Shown: positions 1 through 8,548, counted from the first letter of the stretch. The stretch: 37,757 bases of DNA from a virus (IMGVR_UViG_3300018421_000004:1-37757); one strand, 5' to 3'. Made by a program: numbers and translations. Notes: generated by a model from the sequence alone, not told the origin.

Positions 1-82
1 AGGAGGATGAGTCGTGAAGTACATCCAGACCCCCAACTACATCCTGACCGAGCACAAGGGTGGATTCTACATCAAGGTGCGC
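1..82. repeat. Left copy of the 82-bp terminal direct repeat
   Basis: Identical to 37676-37757, base for base over 82 bp. It covers the ribosome binding site and first codons of the gene at 14. An exact repeat at both ends that continues one gene into another is what a circular or circularly permuted genome gives when assembled as a line; a short physical terminal repeat is less likely because it starts inside a gene junction. Confidence 0.95.
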
Positions 83-238
83 TCCGAGGCGCGCTGGCGC
101 GACTGCGTTGGCGACCCTGAGCTGGTCGACGCCGACCTCGCCGCGAAGCTCGAGGAGGGCCTCCGTCGCGAGGAGGCCGCGGAGTGGATTCGTAAGGCCG
201 CCAAGGCCGCGCCCGAACTCGCCGACAAGCTGGGCTGA
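14..238 (+). CDS. Small hypothetical protein, 74 aa
   Basis: The GTG start follows an AGGAGG at 1-6 and, across the circular junction, overlaps the stop of the upstream gene as GTGA, so the two are translationally coupled. The N-terminal half (about residues 1-35) looks like a small beta-rich domain with many aromatic residues; the C-terminal half is a charged, alanine-rich helix. No family recognised. It lies between two small DNA-binding-like genes and the terminase region, so a role in packaging or head assembly is possible, but nothing in the sequence proves it. The stop overlaps the next ATG as TGATG. Confidence 0.8.
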   Translation: MKYIQTPNYILTEHKGGFYIKVRSEARWRDCVGDPELVDADLAAKLEEGLRREEAAEWIRKAAKAAPELADKLG

Positions 239-981
239 TGTTCGGCCGCATCGCGGGGCTCAGGTCCCGAAACCTGACTCGGCGCCCCCTCGAGTATCGG
301 GCGGCGTCGTTCTCGCAGCTGATGCGCGCCCTCGAGACCATCGAGCGGACGCGTCAGGACGGGGTCGTGCTGCGCGCGTCGACCATCCGCCTCATCGCGC
401 CCATCGTCTTCGAGGAGACGGTGACGTACCCGTCTGGGTTCGCCGGCGTGCGCATCTACTCGGACCTGTCGATCGTCCACGAGGTTGCCGCCGGCGTGAC
501 GACGGTCTTTGAGGTCGCTGGTGACTATCACGAGTTCTCCATGCTGAACGTGGAGGGCGGGACGAACTTCGTCGCCCTCACGGAAAACAACACGGTGGGA
601 ACCGAGATTCGCCGCTGCCGCGTTAACGCGACCAACATCTGGCTCGGGGGCGGCTTCTCCAACACCAGGACCCGCATCGAGGACAACAACGCCCTCTCCA
701 GCGTGGTGCTGGGGCAGCTCGGTGCGGCGTCATTCGTTCGCGGCAACGTCCTCGACAGCATTGACGCAAACGCCGAGAGCATCTCCAGCTGCCACCTGAC
801 CGACAACTACCTCGGGCAGGACATCATCATCGACGGGGGCGGGACCTGCGTCGTCACGGACAACCTCGTGCTGGGCGACCTCGACACCTCTAGCGGTAGC
901 GGCTCGAACATCGTCGACAGCAACATCGTCATCGGCACGCTGACCACGCACGGATCAGATACCGCAGGGGACAATGAGTAG
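238..981 (+). CDS. Parallel beta-helix-like protein, possible tail fibre or spike
   Basis: 247 aa. From about residue 60 onward the sequence is a run of short beta strands rich in Asn, Asp, Gly, Val and Ile, with recurring patterns such as RIEDNNAL, VRGNVLDSI, CHLTDNYL, CVVTDNLVLG and NIVDSNIVIG. This ladder of 'xxDN/GNxI' turns is typical of right-handed parallel beta-helices of the pectate-lyase type, common in phage tailspikes and depolymerases. No catalytic residues can be assigned. The first 50 residues are basic and helical and could anchor it to the virion. It overlaps both neighbours (TGATG before, 8 bp with the terminase after). A fibre gene directly before the terminase is an unusual place. 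Confidence 0.6.
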   Translation: MFGRIAGLRSRNLTRRPLEYRAASFSQLMRALETIERTRQDGVVLRASTIRLIAPIVFEETVTYPSGFAGVRIYSDLSIVHEVAAGVTTVFEVAGDYHEFSMLNVEGGTNFVALTENNTVGTEIRRCRVNATNIWLGGGFSNTRTRIEDNNALSSVVLGQLGAASFVRGNVLDSIDANAESISSCHLTDNYLGQDIIIDGGGTCVVTDNLVLGDLDTSSGSGSNIVDSNIVIGTLTTHGSDTAGDNE

Positions 982-2596
982 GCCAGGGCTCGTAATCCCT
1001 CAGCCGCGCTTCTGTGCCGAGGTCGCCTCGACGCTGAAGATTACGCACGCCGAGACGCGTCAGACGATGCTCTGGGAGCCGACAGACCTCCAGGTAAAGC
1101 ACTGGGAGAATGTCGCCACCAATCGCTTCACGTACACGCTAAAGGCGCGCCAGGTCTTCATTTCCACGGCCCAGAATCTCTACAACCTCCTCTTCACGGT
1201 TTTGAACACCGCACAGGGGAACCACATCGAGACCTGGCTGGTCTGGGATACGGACGAGAAGGTCACGGCGAAGCTGATCGAGATCTCCGACTTCGCCACC
1301 CAGCTCGACATCGAGCACCGCCTGGTGACCGGCGACGGGCGCATCGAGTTCGCCCGCGGGCGCAACAAGCCGTCGCTCATCCGCGGGTTCACCGCCGGCG
1401 GCAAGCGCATGGGCGCCGGCCTGACCGCCAACATGGTCCACCTCTCGGAGCTTCCCTTCTGGGCGGACCCGGACGCCACCTTCCTCGCCATGGGTCCCGC
1501 GGTCGGCAAGAACGGGCGCCTCCACATCGAGACCACCATGGCGGCGGGCTCGGAGCTCTCGAGGCGCCTCTGGGATGAGCCGCGTAACCAGTTCGCGCGC
1601 GGGAAGCTCTTCCTCTCCGTCGAGGACCATCCCTGGTACAAGATGGACCCCGAGGACGTCCGGACGGACGACCAGAAGAAGTCCCACCCGAAGGACAAGA
1701 ACCCGCTCCCGGCGGACATCGAGGCGAAGCTGCGGTCCGAGGGCATGACCGACCGGCCGACGATGGCGTTCTGCTGGTGGGCGTACATGAACCTCACGGG
1801 CGAGGACTGGATCGAGACGCTGCGCGAGTACCCGCCCACGCCGCGCCACTGCTTCAACCTGGCCTCGGGCCGGTGGATCCGCTGCTCCCCCGAGGTGCTC
1901 CCGCACCGCTCGGTCATGTGCGGCTCGGGCGCGCGCCAGAATGTGCTCAAGGTCTACGTCGAGCCCCACGCGGGCTCCGGCCAGTACGTCATCGGGGTTG
2001 ACACCGCGGGCAAGAAGGGCATCACCCGCCACGCGGTCGCGGTCATCGACAAGGAGACCGGAGAGCTCGCGGCCTGCTGCGTCCTCGATGACGACGACCA
2101 CTACGGGCTCGTCGAGGTCATCGCGGAGGCCCAGCGGTTCTACACGGTGGTCCCGGAGAGCGCGCGCGTCTGGCTGCGCGATGGGACCATCGAGCGCGAG
2201 GTGCCGCCGGCGGTCATCGAGGCCAACGGGCCGGGCGCCGCCACCCTGACCATCGCCCGCCACCAGGGGCTCGACGTCATCGAGTACCACACCACCCACG
2301 ACACCAACGTCGTGGGCCTGCTCGAGGTTCGCAAGAAGGCGGAGGCCGGGGTGCTCAAGGGGCCCGACGAGCTGGCGCAGGAGGCCAACCACCTCACGCG
2401 CGAGCAGAAGCACGTCGACGCCCCCGCGGTCTTCAAGGGTCTGAAGGACCTCTGCATGGCTATTTCGGCTGCTTACGTGTATATGAGGGGTGACCCCTAC
2501 GAGGCTCCGGCGGAGGAGTTTCAAGAAGAGCCGCAAAGGTTTAGACTCTGGGGAGACGAAGAAGAGACCCCAGGAGGCGACGGTGGCATTTGGTAA
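974..2596 (+). CDS. terL: Terminase large subunit
   Basis: 540 aa, normal for the family. This ATPase-nuclease pumps DNA into the procapsid through the portal and cuts the concatemer. The N-terminal ATPase has a variant Walker A around residues 57-66 (LKARQVFIST), Walker B around 153-159 (MVHLSE, Glu catalytic) and a coupling motif LHIETT near 183-188. The C-terminal RNase H-like nuclease shows GVDTA (Asp343), VIEANGPG (Glu416) and KDLCMA (Asp492), the expected acidic triad. The ATG at 974 overlaps the upstream gene by 8 bp. It is followed, as usual, by the portal after one small gene. The small subunit is not obvious; candidates are at 36929 and 37339. Confidence 0.97.
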   Translation: MSRPGLVIPQPRFCAEVASTLKITHAETRQTMLWEPTDLQVKHWENVATNRFTYTLKARQVFISTAQNLYNLLFTVLNTAQGNHIETWLVWDTDEKVTAKLIEISDFATQLDIEHRLVTGDGRIEFARGRNKPSLIRGFTAGGKRMGAGLTANMVHLSELPFWADPDATFLAMGPAVGKNGRLHIETTMAAGSELSRRLWDEPRNQFARGKLFLSVEDHPWYKMDPEDVRTDDQKKSHPKDKNPLPADIEAKLRSEGMTDRPTMAFCWWAYMNLTGEDWIETLREYPPTPRHCFNLASGRWIRCSPEVLPHRSVMCGSGARQNVLKVYVEPHAGSGQYVIGVDTAGKKGITRHAVAVIDKETGELAACCVLDDDDHYGLVEVIAEAQRFYTVVPESARVWLRDGTIEREVPPAVIEANGPGAATLTIARHQGLDVIEYHTTHDTNVVGLLEVRKKAEAGVLKGPDELAQEANHLTREQKHVDAPAVFKGLKDLCMAISAAYVYMRGDPYEAPAEEFQEEPQRFRLWGDEEETPGGDGGIW

Positions 2597-3011
2597 CACG
2601 TACACCCCGACATCCCTCCCCGGCCGGCGCTACCGTGATGAGCGCTCGCGGGAGGAAGAGGAAGAGGCCGATCGCCTGATCGCCAAGATGGAGGCGGAGG
2701 CGCGCAACGCGCCCGGCATCGGCACCGGCATCGGCTCGGCCATCGGCGGCGGGCTCGGGCTCGGGCTCGGGGCCCTCCTCGCCAGCGGCACCGGCGGCCT
2801 CGGGGCGGCTGCGATCCCGGCCTTCACCACTGGCGGCGCGGCCATCGGCGGGGGCCTCGGTGGCGCCATCGGCCAGGGCATCGCCGGCGGCAGCGAGGCC
2901 AAGGCGGACGAGCTGCGCCGCAAGCGCGAGCGCGCCCTCGCGGAGCAGGAGCAGCGGCTGAACGCCCTCGCGCCTCTCGCGATGCAGCTGGGTCAGCGGC
3001 GGTACAGCTAA
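2583..3011 (+). CDS. Glycine-rich amphipathic protein, 142 aa
   Basis: I chose the GTG at 2583 because it sits 5 nt after a perfect AGGAGG (2572-2577); reading further upstream in this frame would only overlap the end of the terminase. Residues about 15-40 are highly charged (EEEEE stretch), residues about 40-105 are a Gly/Ala/Ile hydrophobic stretch with glycine-zipper spacing (GIGSAIGGGLGLGLG), and the C-terminus is a charged helix. This layout resembles small virion proteins that insert in membranes during DNA ejection, or a membrane-perturbing toxin; neither can be proven. Its place between terminase and portal, with TAATG overlap into the portal, favours a head-associated role. Confidence 0.75.
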   Translation: MAFGNTYTPTSLPGRRYRDERSREEEEEADRLIAKMEAEARNAPGIGTGIGSAIGGGLGLGLGALLASGTGGLGAAAIPAFTTGGAAIGGGLGGAIGQGIAGGSEAKADELRRKRERALAEQEQRLNALAPLAMQLGQRRYS

Positions 3012-4873
3012 TGGACGACCGCAACGGAGGCATCGCCGGCACCGACCTCACCGAGGAAGAAGCCGGCCAGGTCATCAATGAGCTCGTGACGGACTACGAG
3101 GAGCGCGCGCGCGGCTTCCAGGCGGTAGCCCTGCGCAACGAGCGCCTCCTGCACGGCGAGAACATGAGCGGCTACGTGAGCGGCCAGTCGGGCACCGACT
3201 CGTCGCACGGGCCCATCCACGTCGACCTCGAGGGCCGGCGTCCGCGCAACTACATGCGCAAGCTTTGGCAGACCTACGCGGCGCGCCTGACCGAGGAGCT
3301 TCCGTTCGCGAAGGCCTACCCCAACGAGAACAGCGGCTATGACATCGCGGCGGCGAAGGTCGCCAACGCCTACCTGTCCTCGCAGATGGCGAAGCACGAG
3401 TGGGCGCGCATGATCTTCGAGGCCGCCCTCGTCGCCCAGGCCCACGGGAGCGTCTACTTCAAGATCACATGGGACCCCTCGGCCGGCGAGACAGCCTTCG
3501 GCGAGGAGCCCCCCGGCGACGTCCACATCGAACTCGGCGACATCTTCAACGTCGCCATCGACGACGTCGACAACCCGCACGACGCGAAGTGGTGCGTCTT
3601 CCGGCGCGAGGTCGACGAGTACGAGGCGCAGGACCTCTACGACGAGTTTGGCGTCGAGGACCGCCCGGAACTCGAGCCCATCAAGTCGCGGTACGGGAAC
3701 AAGAAGCAGGGCATCATGCTCAACGAGCTCTGGTACATCCCGAGCGCGCGCTTCCCTGACGGGCTCTTCGCCCTGCAGGTCGGCGGGAAGATCGTCCACA
3801 TGAGCGCCTACCCGTACCAGCACGGGGGCCGTCCGCAGATCCCTGTGTCGTGCTGGCGCATCCAGGGCATCCGCGGGATGCCTTTCGGCGACACCCACGT
3901 CAACGATGCGGTCCCGATTCAGATCGCCGTCAACGAGCACTCGAAGGCCATCGCGGACATGACCCGCGAGGTGGGCAACGTCCGCATCATCGCGCACAAC
4001 AAGGTGGCCGGGCAGCTGCGCCGGTCGAACCATGTCGTGAAGGTGAACGACACCAACCTGGTCGCGGGGGGCGCGCGCTACCTCGACCCGCCCAAGCCGC
4101 CGGACATCATCTTCGGCCAGCTCGATGAACTCATCACGGCGCTCCACGACCTCTTCGGGCAGAACGAGCTTCTCCTTGGGCGGCGCGTGGGCGACCAGTC
4201 GGGCAAGAGCCTGGCGTACCTGAACCGCCTCGACGGGCTCGCCATGGCGGGCTCGCTGAACCACCTGAACGCGGCGAACCAGCGCACGGCTCGTCAGATC
4301 CTGATGCTGGCCCAGCAGTACGTGGATGCGGCGCGCGTCATCGCCATCGAGGGCGCCAACGCGAGCGAGACCGAGGTGGTGATGTTCACCGGCGCGGACA
4401 TCGCCGGCGCGACGGACGTCCGCGTCGAGGCCGCCTCGGGCAACGAGCACCTCTCCAGCGGGCGCGCGGCCCAGGCCGAGGAGGATATGGCGGCAGGCAT
4501 CCTTCCGCCCGACCAGGCCCTTGAGCGGCGCGAGACGGGCCTTGCCACCACGGAGGCGGAACTCGTCCAGCGGCAGATGGTCGGCCAGCAGATTGAGATG
4601 GCCGCCCAGGGGAACGACGTCGAGGCTGACTCGACCATCGACCCGATGATCGCCCTCGACGAGATCGCCGAGCGCGTGAGCCTCGAGCTTGAGCGCGGGG
4701 CGCCGCCCCAGGTCATCGACTCCCTGATGCGCCTGGCGTCGAAGTACCAGAGTGTCATCGCGCGCGCCCAGAACCCGCAGGCCCCGCCAGAGCCCCAGGG
4801 GGGCGGCGCGCCTCAGCCCAATGCTGGAACCAAGGCCGAGCAGGACCTGCCCGGCGTCTCAACCCGGATGTAA
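3011..4873 (+). CDS. Portal protein (head-tail connector)
   Basis: 620 aa. The dodecameric portal sits at one capsid vertex, binds the terminase and later the adaptor. The sequence has the portal pattern of short-tailed phages: N-terminal helical region with the core stretch around residues 100-155 (ANAYLSSQMAKHEW, then ALVAQAHGSVYFKITWDP), a beta wing domain, a loop with GIRGMPFGDTHVNDAVPIQIAVNEH near 290-315 that precedes the long crown/stem helices, and a glutamine/proline-rich C-terminal tail. Start ATG overlaps the preceding stop as TAATG. The fit to podoviral portals is good by eye; which subfamily is not decidable here. Confidence 0.92.
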   Translation: MDDRNGGIAGTDLTEEEAGQVINELVTDYEERARGFQAVALRNERLLHGENMSGYVSGQSGTDSSHGPIHVDLEGRRPRNYMRKLWQTYAARLTEELPFAKAYPNENSGYDIAAAKVANAYLSSQMAKHEWARMIFEAALVAQAHGSVYFKITWDPSAGETAFGEEPPGDVHIELGDIFNVAIDDVDNPHDAKWCVFRREVDEYEAQDLYDEFGVEDRPELEPIKSRYGNKKQGIMLNELWYIPSARFPDGLFALQVGGKIVHMSAYPYQHGGRPQIPVSCWRIQGIRGMPFGDTHVNDAVPIQIAVNEHSKAIADMTREVGNVRIIAHNKVAGQLRRSNHVVKVNDTNLVAGGARYLDPPKPPDIIFGQLDELITALHDLFGQNELLLGRRVGDQSGKSLAYLNRLDGLAMAGSLNHLNAANQRTARQILMLAQQYVDAARVIAIEGANASETEVVMFTGADIAGATDVRVEAASGNEHLSSGRAAQAEEDMAAGILPPDQALERRETGLATTEAELVQRQMVGQQIEMAAQGNDVEADSTIDPMIALDEIAERVSLELERGAPPQVIDSLMRLASKYQSVIARAQNPQAPPEPQGGGAPQPNAGTKAEQDLPGVSTRM

Positions 4874-4882
4874 GGACCTCAC

Positions 4883-5299
4883 ATGGACAACAAGACCCTC
4901 GGAGCCCTGTTCGCCCTCCTCTTCTCGCTCACGGTCGGCGTCATCGCGACCGGCTTCGCCAACGGGGCGCACGAGCTCTACTCGCGCATCTCGGGCGACT
5001 ACGAGCCCAGCCTCGCGCGTGAGCTGGTCGAGATCAAGACGACCACGGTCTCCTGCGGCACCTCGGCGACGCAGATCGCGCCCGGGGCCGGCACGCGCTC
5101 GTTTATGGTCGTGAACACTTCCGCGACTGCTGTCTACGTTGGCGGCTCCGATGTCGACGGCTCCACGGCGGGCACGACGGGTATCGACGTGTGCGACGGC
5201 TGCACGGCGGGCAAGACCCTCTCGATGGACGCGCGCGAGGCCTACTGCGTGGTTGCCTCCGGCAGCGTTTCCGTCGAGGTCGTCTACGGTGTGAACTGA
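4883..5299 (+). CDS. Membrane-anchored beta-sandwich protein, 138 aa
   Basis: Residues about 6-26 are a single hydrophobic segment (LGALFALLFSLTVGVIATGF) followed by a short linker and then a beta-rich domain from about residue 48 (TTTVSCGTSATQIAPGAGTR, FMVVNTSATAVYVGGSDV). The domain has four cysteines, spaced so that two disulphides are possible outside the cytoplasm. Comparable small beta-sandwich domains with 'NTSxTxVYVGGSDV' strands are frequent in phage structural regions, often as fibre tips or decoration, but the N-terminal anchor is unusual for a virion protein. Its stop overlaps the next ATG as TGATG. Function unknown. Confidence 0.75.
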   Translation: MDNKTLGALFALLFSLTVGVIATGFANGAHELYSRISGDYEPSLARELVEIKTTTVSCGTSATQIAPGAGTRSFMVVNTSATAVYVGGSDVDGSTAGTTGIDVCDGCTAGKTLSMDAREAYCVVASGSVSVEVVYGVN

Positions 5300-6228
5300 T
5301 GCGCCGGCTACTGCTCCCCATCCTGCTCCTGGCGCTGTGCGCGCCGGCGACCGCGAACATCGGCAGCGGGGCTATCCGCCACGGCATCATCGGCTCCGCC
5401 GCTGACCCCAATGGCGTGCGCGGCGGCGGCAAGATTGGTGGCGGCAAGGGCCTTCGCGGGCCCCCCGCCGGCAAGGGGCCGGGCGGCGGCGGCCTTCCGC
5501 AGGAAGCCCTTCTCTCCTGGTGGTACGACTCCGAGGAGCGTGGTGCGTCCGAGGAGCCGGTCAACCAGGGCACGGGCTCCTACGCGGCGATGGTCGCCGA
5601 TGGCGGCACCCCTGCGGTCGTCACGGCCACCGTGGGCGCCACGGACAACGTCGAGGTCTGGAAGCAGGCAAGCACGACCGCGCGCTGGCTCAGCGACGAC
5701 GGCCTGGGCGGGGCCTCGCCCATCATCGTTGACACGGGGGAGTCGGCGACGTTCTTCTTCCTCTACTCGCCGCTAAGCCTGGGCGACGGCCTCGAGAACT
5801 TCGCGGCGGCCCAGCGGGCGAACAGCTCGGTCCCTGGGATGAACTTCGAGAACCTGCGCTCGGGCACGACCACCATCACGTACACTCTGCGCTACGACGC
5901 GGGCGGCGGCACGGTGCAGATCGGATTCCCCGCGGCGGACCTTGCCCTCTTCTACGTCGCCATCATCATCCACAACAACTCCCAGCCCGGCGGCTCCGGC
6001 GGCGGCAACTACGATATGTACATCCGCCCCCTCGAGTCCGGGAGTTCCTGGACGGCGAACAGCGCGGGCGCGAGCGAGACGCTGCGGACCAACCACTCCA
6101 TGTTCATGAGCGGCGACGAGTACAACGGCGGGATCCAGAGCTGGGGCTTCTACCCGGGCATCGCACTCACCTCTGATGAGCGGGATGCTGTCTACGACTA
6201 CTTCGCAAACCGATTCGGGGAGGGGTGA
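5299..6228 (+). CDS. Secreted lectin-like (LamG-like) protein, 309 aa
   Basis: Starts at the ATG that overlaps the preceding stop. Residues 1-20 form a classic signal peptide: MRRLLLP, a hydrophobic core, and a likely cleavage after ATA near residue 19. The cysteine at about 14 lacks a proper lipobox, so it is probably not a lipoprotein. A Gly-rich linker (about 40-65) leads into a beta-sandwich region of about 230 residues with features of concanavalin-like/LamG folds (FFFLYSPLSL, ALFYVAIIIHNN, IQSWGFYPGIALTSDERDAV). The C-terminal 'LTSDERDAVYDYFANRFG' is typical of such lectin modules at the ends of phage fibres. It could be a receptor-binding protein or an exported glycan-binding protein; the signal peptide favours export. 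Confidence 0.75.
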   Translation: MRRLLLPILLLALCAPATANIGSGAIRHGIIGSAADPNGVRGGGKIGGGKGLRGPPAGKGPGGGGLPQEALLSWWYDSEERGASEEPVNQGTGSYAAMVADGGTPAVVTATVGATDNVEVWKQASTTARWLSDDGLGGASPIIVDTGESATFFFLYSPLSLGDGLENFAAAQRANSSVPGMNFENLRSGTTTITYTLRYDAGGGTVQIGFPAADLALFYVAIIIHNNSQPGGSGGGNYDMYIRPLESGSSWTANSAGASETLRTNHSMFMSGDEYNGGIQSWGFYPGIALTSDERDAVYDYFANRFGEG

Positions 6229-6554
6229 TGTCTGACGCCACCGAGTCCAGGGACGCACTGATTCGCAATGTGGAGCGCGGGCTCCTGCTGCTCGCCCTCA
6301 GCGGGACCGGGCTCGGCGGCTTCGTCTGGAGCGACGCCCTGAAGGATCTCAACGCCACGGTGCAGAGCATGTCCCGCGACCTCGCGGTGCGCAACGCCAG
6401 CGTCGACCGCATCGAGGAGGACCTTGCCGACGCCAAGGCCAGGCTCCGGGCCATCGAGCACAGCCGCTTCACCAACGCGGACGCCGCTCGCGTCGAGGCG
6501 CGCATCGAGGGCGTCGAGCGTCAGATCGACGTGTTCCACCCCCGGAGGAAGTAG
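6228..6554 (+). CDS. Small membrane protein with coiled coil, 108 aa
   Basis: The ATG at 6228 overlaps the upstream stop (TGATG) and follows GGGAGGGG. One transmembrane segment lies around residues 17-36 (LLLLALSGTGLGGFVW), followed by a long charged helix (about 40-102) with heptad spacing. This topology, a short cytoplasmic N-terminus, one membrane span and a periplasmic coiled coil, is shared by inner-membrane spanins and by several phage holin-like proteins. It sits three genes before the predicted cell-wall hydrolase, so a lysis role is possible. Alternative: an assembly or membrane-docking factor of the fibre block. Confidence 0.75.
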   Translation: MSDATESRDALIRNVERGLLLLALSGTGLGGFVWSDALKDLNATVQSMSRDLAVRNASVDRIEEDLADAKARLRAIEHSRFTNADAARVEARIEGVERQIDVFHPRRK

Positions 6555-7687
6555 TGGCCGGCATTGTAGGCACTGGCAACTCGACTACGGAGCCGCTCGC
6601 GGCGGACGCCGTGTACACGGGGAAGTCCGACATCGTGAAGGACTACGCGTCAATCGCGGTGGTGGTGGAGTCGTCTGCCGACTCGGCCTTCGAGGGGCTG
6701 GAGCTGCAGTTCTCGCAGGACGGCACCAGCTGGTTCACGGCTCGCACCGCCTCGGTTTTCGCCGACGAGGCGCTGACGCTGCGCCTTGGTGTCGAGGCCT
6801 ACCGCTTCCGGATCGTGTTCACCAACGGCTCGGCCGCGGCCAACACCCTCTCGATTCAGACCATCTACCACGCCTTCGCGAGCTCCGCCCATCCGACCGG
6901 CCGCACTGCGGCTCTGGCGCGCGCGTCCGACGCGCTCCCCGTCCGGGTCGTGCAGGACTTCCGGGTAGACGTGGGGGCGTCGCGCATCAACGGCGTCAGC
7001 ACGGTGAACAAGTTCGGCTCCAACCCGTCGGTGGGGACCACGGAGGAGGACGTGTGGGCTGCGGGCGGCACCTACAACTGGCTGACGGCGGCGTCAGCGG
7101 TCCGTGTTCGCGCGGGCGGCGACGCCAATGACGACATCGCTGGCACAGGCGCAAGGACGGTGTTTATCTCGGGCCTTGACGAAAACTGGGAGGAGGCGAG
7201 CGAGACCGTTGCCCTCGCGGGCACGTCGGCGAGCGCGGCCACCACCACCACGTTCATCCGCGTATTCCGCGCCTACGTCGTAGAGGTGGGGACGTACACC
7301 GGCAACAACGCCGGGGACATACTCATCGAGACCACCGGGGGCACGCTGGTTGCTGACATTCTGGCCGGGTACGGCCAGACGCAGCTGGCGCTCTATTCGA
7401 TACCGGCCAACAAGACCGGCTACCTTGAGCGCATGTCGCTACGGGCCGAGGCTTCCAAGGCGGTGACCTTCCGGGTGTGGCAGCGAACGCTCGGCGATGT
7501 TGTGTCGGCGCCGTTTCGCGCCAAGCGCATCCTCCGTCAGTTTGGTGGCGTTTCGGGGCAGGTCGATCTCCGCCTGGACTCGGTCATCAGGCTTCAGGAG
7601 AGGACGGACATCTGGGTCTCAGCCGAGGCGGCATCTGGCACGTCGGCCGCGTCGGCCGCCTTCGACATCATTCTCGAGGACTACTAG
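6554..7687 (+). CDS. Putative virion protein, beta-rich, 377 aa
   Basis: The GTG start overlaps the previous TAG and follows GGAGG at 6544-6548. Residues about 1-115 form a beta-sandwich reminiscent of carbohydrate-binding or neck-appendage modules (AVVVESSADSAFEGLELQFSQDG). Residues about 135-377 match by eye a family common in marine and soil phage structural regions: a SVNKFGxNPSV-like opening, an 'AGGDANDDIAGTGARTVFISGLDENW' type motif around 190-215 and a C-terminal half with repeated long strands. Such proteins are usually annotated as tail or head appendage proteins. Exact role unknown; location within the fibre block supports a virion function. Confidence 0.7.
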   Translation: MAGIVGTGNSTTEPLAADAVYTGKSDIVKDYASIAVVVESSADSAFEGLELQFSQDGTSWFTARTASVFADEALTLRLGVEAYRFRIVFTNGSAAANTLSIQTIYHAFASSAHPTGRTAALARASDALPVRVVQDFRVDVGASRINGVSTVNKFGSNPSVGTTEEDVWAAGGTYNWLTAASAVRVRAGGDANDDIAGTGARTVFISGLDENWEEASETVALAGTSASAATTTTFIRVFRAYVVEVGTYTGNNAGDILIETTGGTLVADILAGYGQTQLALYSIPANKTGYLERMSLRAEASKAVTFRVWQRTLGDVVSAPFRAKRILRQFGGVSGQVDLRLDSVIRLQERTDIWVSAEAASGTSAASAAFDIILEDY

Positions 7688-7924
7688 GTGAACTGGTCTT
7701 CTGTAGTCTGGATCGTGCTCTTCTGCTTGTGCGTGGGCTTCGAGGTCTTCACCGTGGTGAACAAGGCCGAGGGCGACACGCTCAGCGAGAACGTCTGGCG
7801 CCTGCGCGCCTGGCTCAAGCGCTCGGGGCGCGCGGGCCAGGTCGGGTGGGTCGCCTTCGTCTGGGGGCTCATCGGGTTCTTTGGGTGGCTGGTCATCCAC
7901 TTCGTCTTCCCGGGGAGCGTATGA
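7688..7924 (+). CDS. Two-helix membrane protein, holin candidate, 78 aa
   Basis: GTG start immediately after the preceding TAG. Two hydrophobic segments (about residues 4-24 and 53-75) flank a short charged loop (AEGDTLSENVWRLRAWLKRSGR). This hairpin topology fits class II holins, and the gene overlaps the next ATG (ATGA), which encodes the predicted NlpC/P60-like hydrolase. The arrangement holin then endolysin is common in phages. There is a second holin candidate at 9645, so which one times lysis is open. Confidence 0.7.
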   Translation: MNWSSVVWIVLFCLCVGFEVFTVVNKAEGDTLSENVWRLRAWLKRSGRAGQVGWVAFVWGLIGFFGWLVIHFVFPGSV

Positions 7925-8508
7925 GCGTCTCGCCGGACCGCCTCGTGGAGCTCGCCCGGAAGTTCCGCCGGTACAAGTACGGGAACAACCCGACCTACCC
8001 ATGGCGTATCCCGGGCGTGAGCATCCGCGTGCAGCGCCAGGGGGACACCAGCGAGACCCTCGAGACCAACTGCTGCTGCTTCGTCGAGGCCATGCTTGTG
8101 CGCGCCTTCTGGGAGAAGGACCACCGCCTCCACCTGGACGACGAGCACCACCGGGCCTTCATGGCTATCGGCGACCCGTATGGTCCGGTCCACGCGGCCA
8201 TCGAGCTGGGCTTCGCCGACCCCATCCCGGAAGAGGACTACCCGACCACGCCGTGGCTGGTGGCCCAGGGGTGGAACAAGGACATGACCCGCGGGCACAC
8301 GTTCTTCATCGTGAAGACCGAGGCCGGGGGGCGCGTCCTCATCCTCGAGAGCAACAACGCCTACGCCGTGCGCGGCGTGGGGTGGCGAGGCCTCGGCGGC
8401 ATCGGGACCTTCACCAAGGTGCCCAAGGCCCCCAAGTGGTGGACCTGGGCCCAGATGATGAGCAAATATCCAAACCTTCGCGCGGCGGCCATTCGGTTGG
8501 ACGACTAG
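7921..8508 (+). CDS. Putative NlpC/P60- or CHAP-like cysteine hydrolase, 195 aa
   Basis: Starts at the ATG overlapping the previous stop. A helix carrying Cys51-53 (TNCCCFVEAMLV) is followed by a His in a strand (MTRGHTFFIV, His126) and a polar residue in the next strands (LESNNAY, Asn145/146 or Glu143): the order Cys, His, polar is that of papain-fold peptidoglycan amidases and endopeptidases. The role would be cell-wall cleavage at lysis or during entry. No cell-wall-binding repeat and no signal peptide are visible, so a holin would be needed for release. A non-peptidase member of the same fold cannot be ruled out. Confidence 0.6.
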   Translation: MSVSPDRLVELARKFRRYKYGNNPTYPWRIPGVSIRVQRQGDTSETLETNCCCFVEAMLVRAFWEKDHRLHLDDEHHRAFMAIGDPYGPVHAAIELGFADPIPEEDYPTTPWLVAQGWNKDMTRGHTFFIVKTEAGGRVLILESNNAYAVRGVGWRGLGGIGTFTKVPKAPKWWTWAQMMSKYPNLRAAAIRLDD

Positions 8509-8525
8509 GCCGGTTGCGGTATAGG
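8497..8525 (+). promoter_or_regulatory. Candidate sigma70-type promoter
   Basis: TTGGAC at 8497-8502, 17 bp spacer, TATAGG at 8520-8525, upstream of the decoration-protein gene at 8549, which has AAGGAG at its start. The -35 half matches the consensus poorly, so this is a moderate candidate. Confidence 0.4.
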
Positions 8526-8548
8526 ATTCACACAAGCAAGGAGTCTCC

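Noticed and set aside
1139-2605. Long antisense open frame (488 codons) opposite the terminase
   Set aside because: It is composed mainly of Leu, Arg, Val, Glu and Asp, which is what the complement of a GC-rich gene gives, and the plus strand encodes a motif-complete terminase.
3008-4450. Long antisense open frame opposite the portal
   Set aside because: Same complement effect; no ribosome binding site, and the portal reading is far better.
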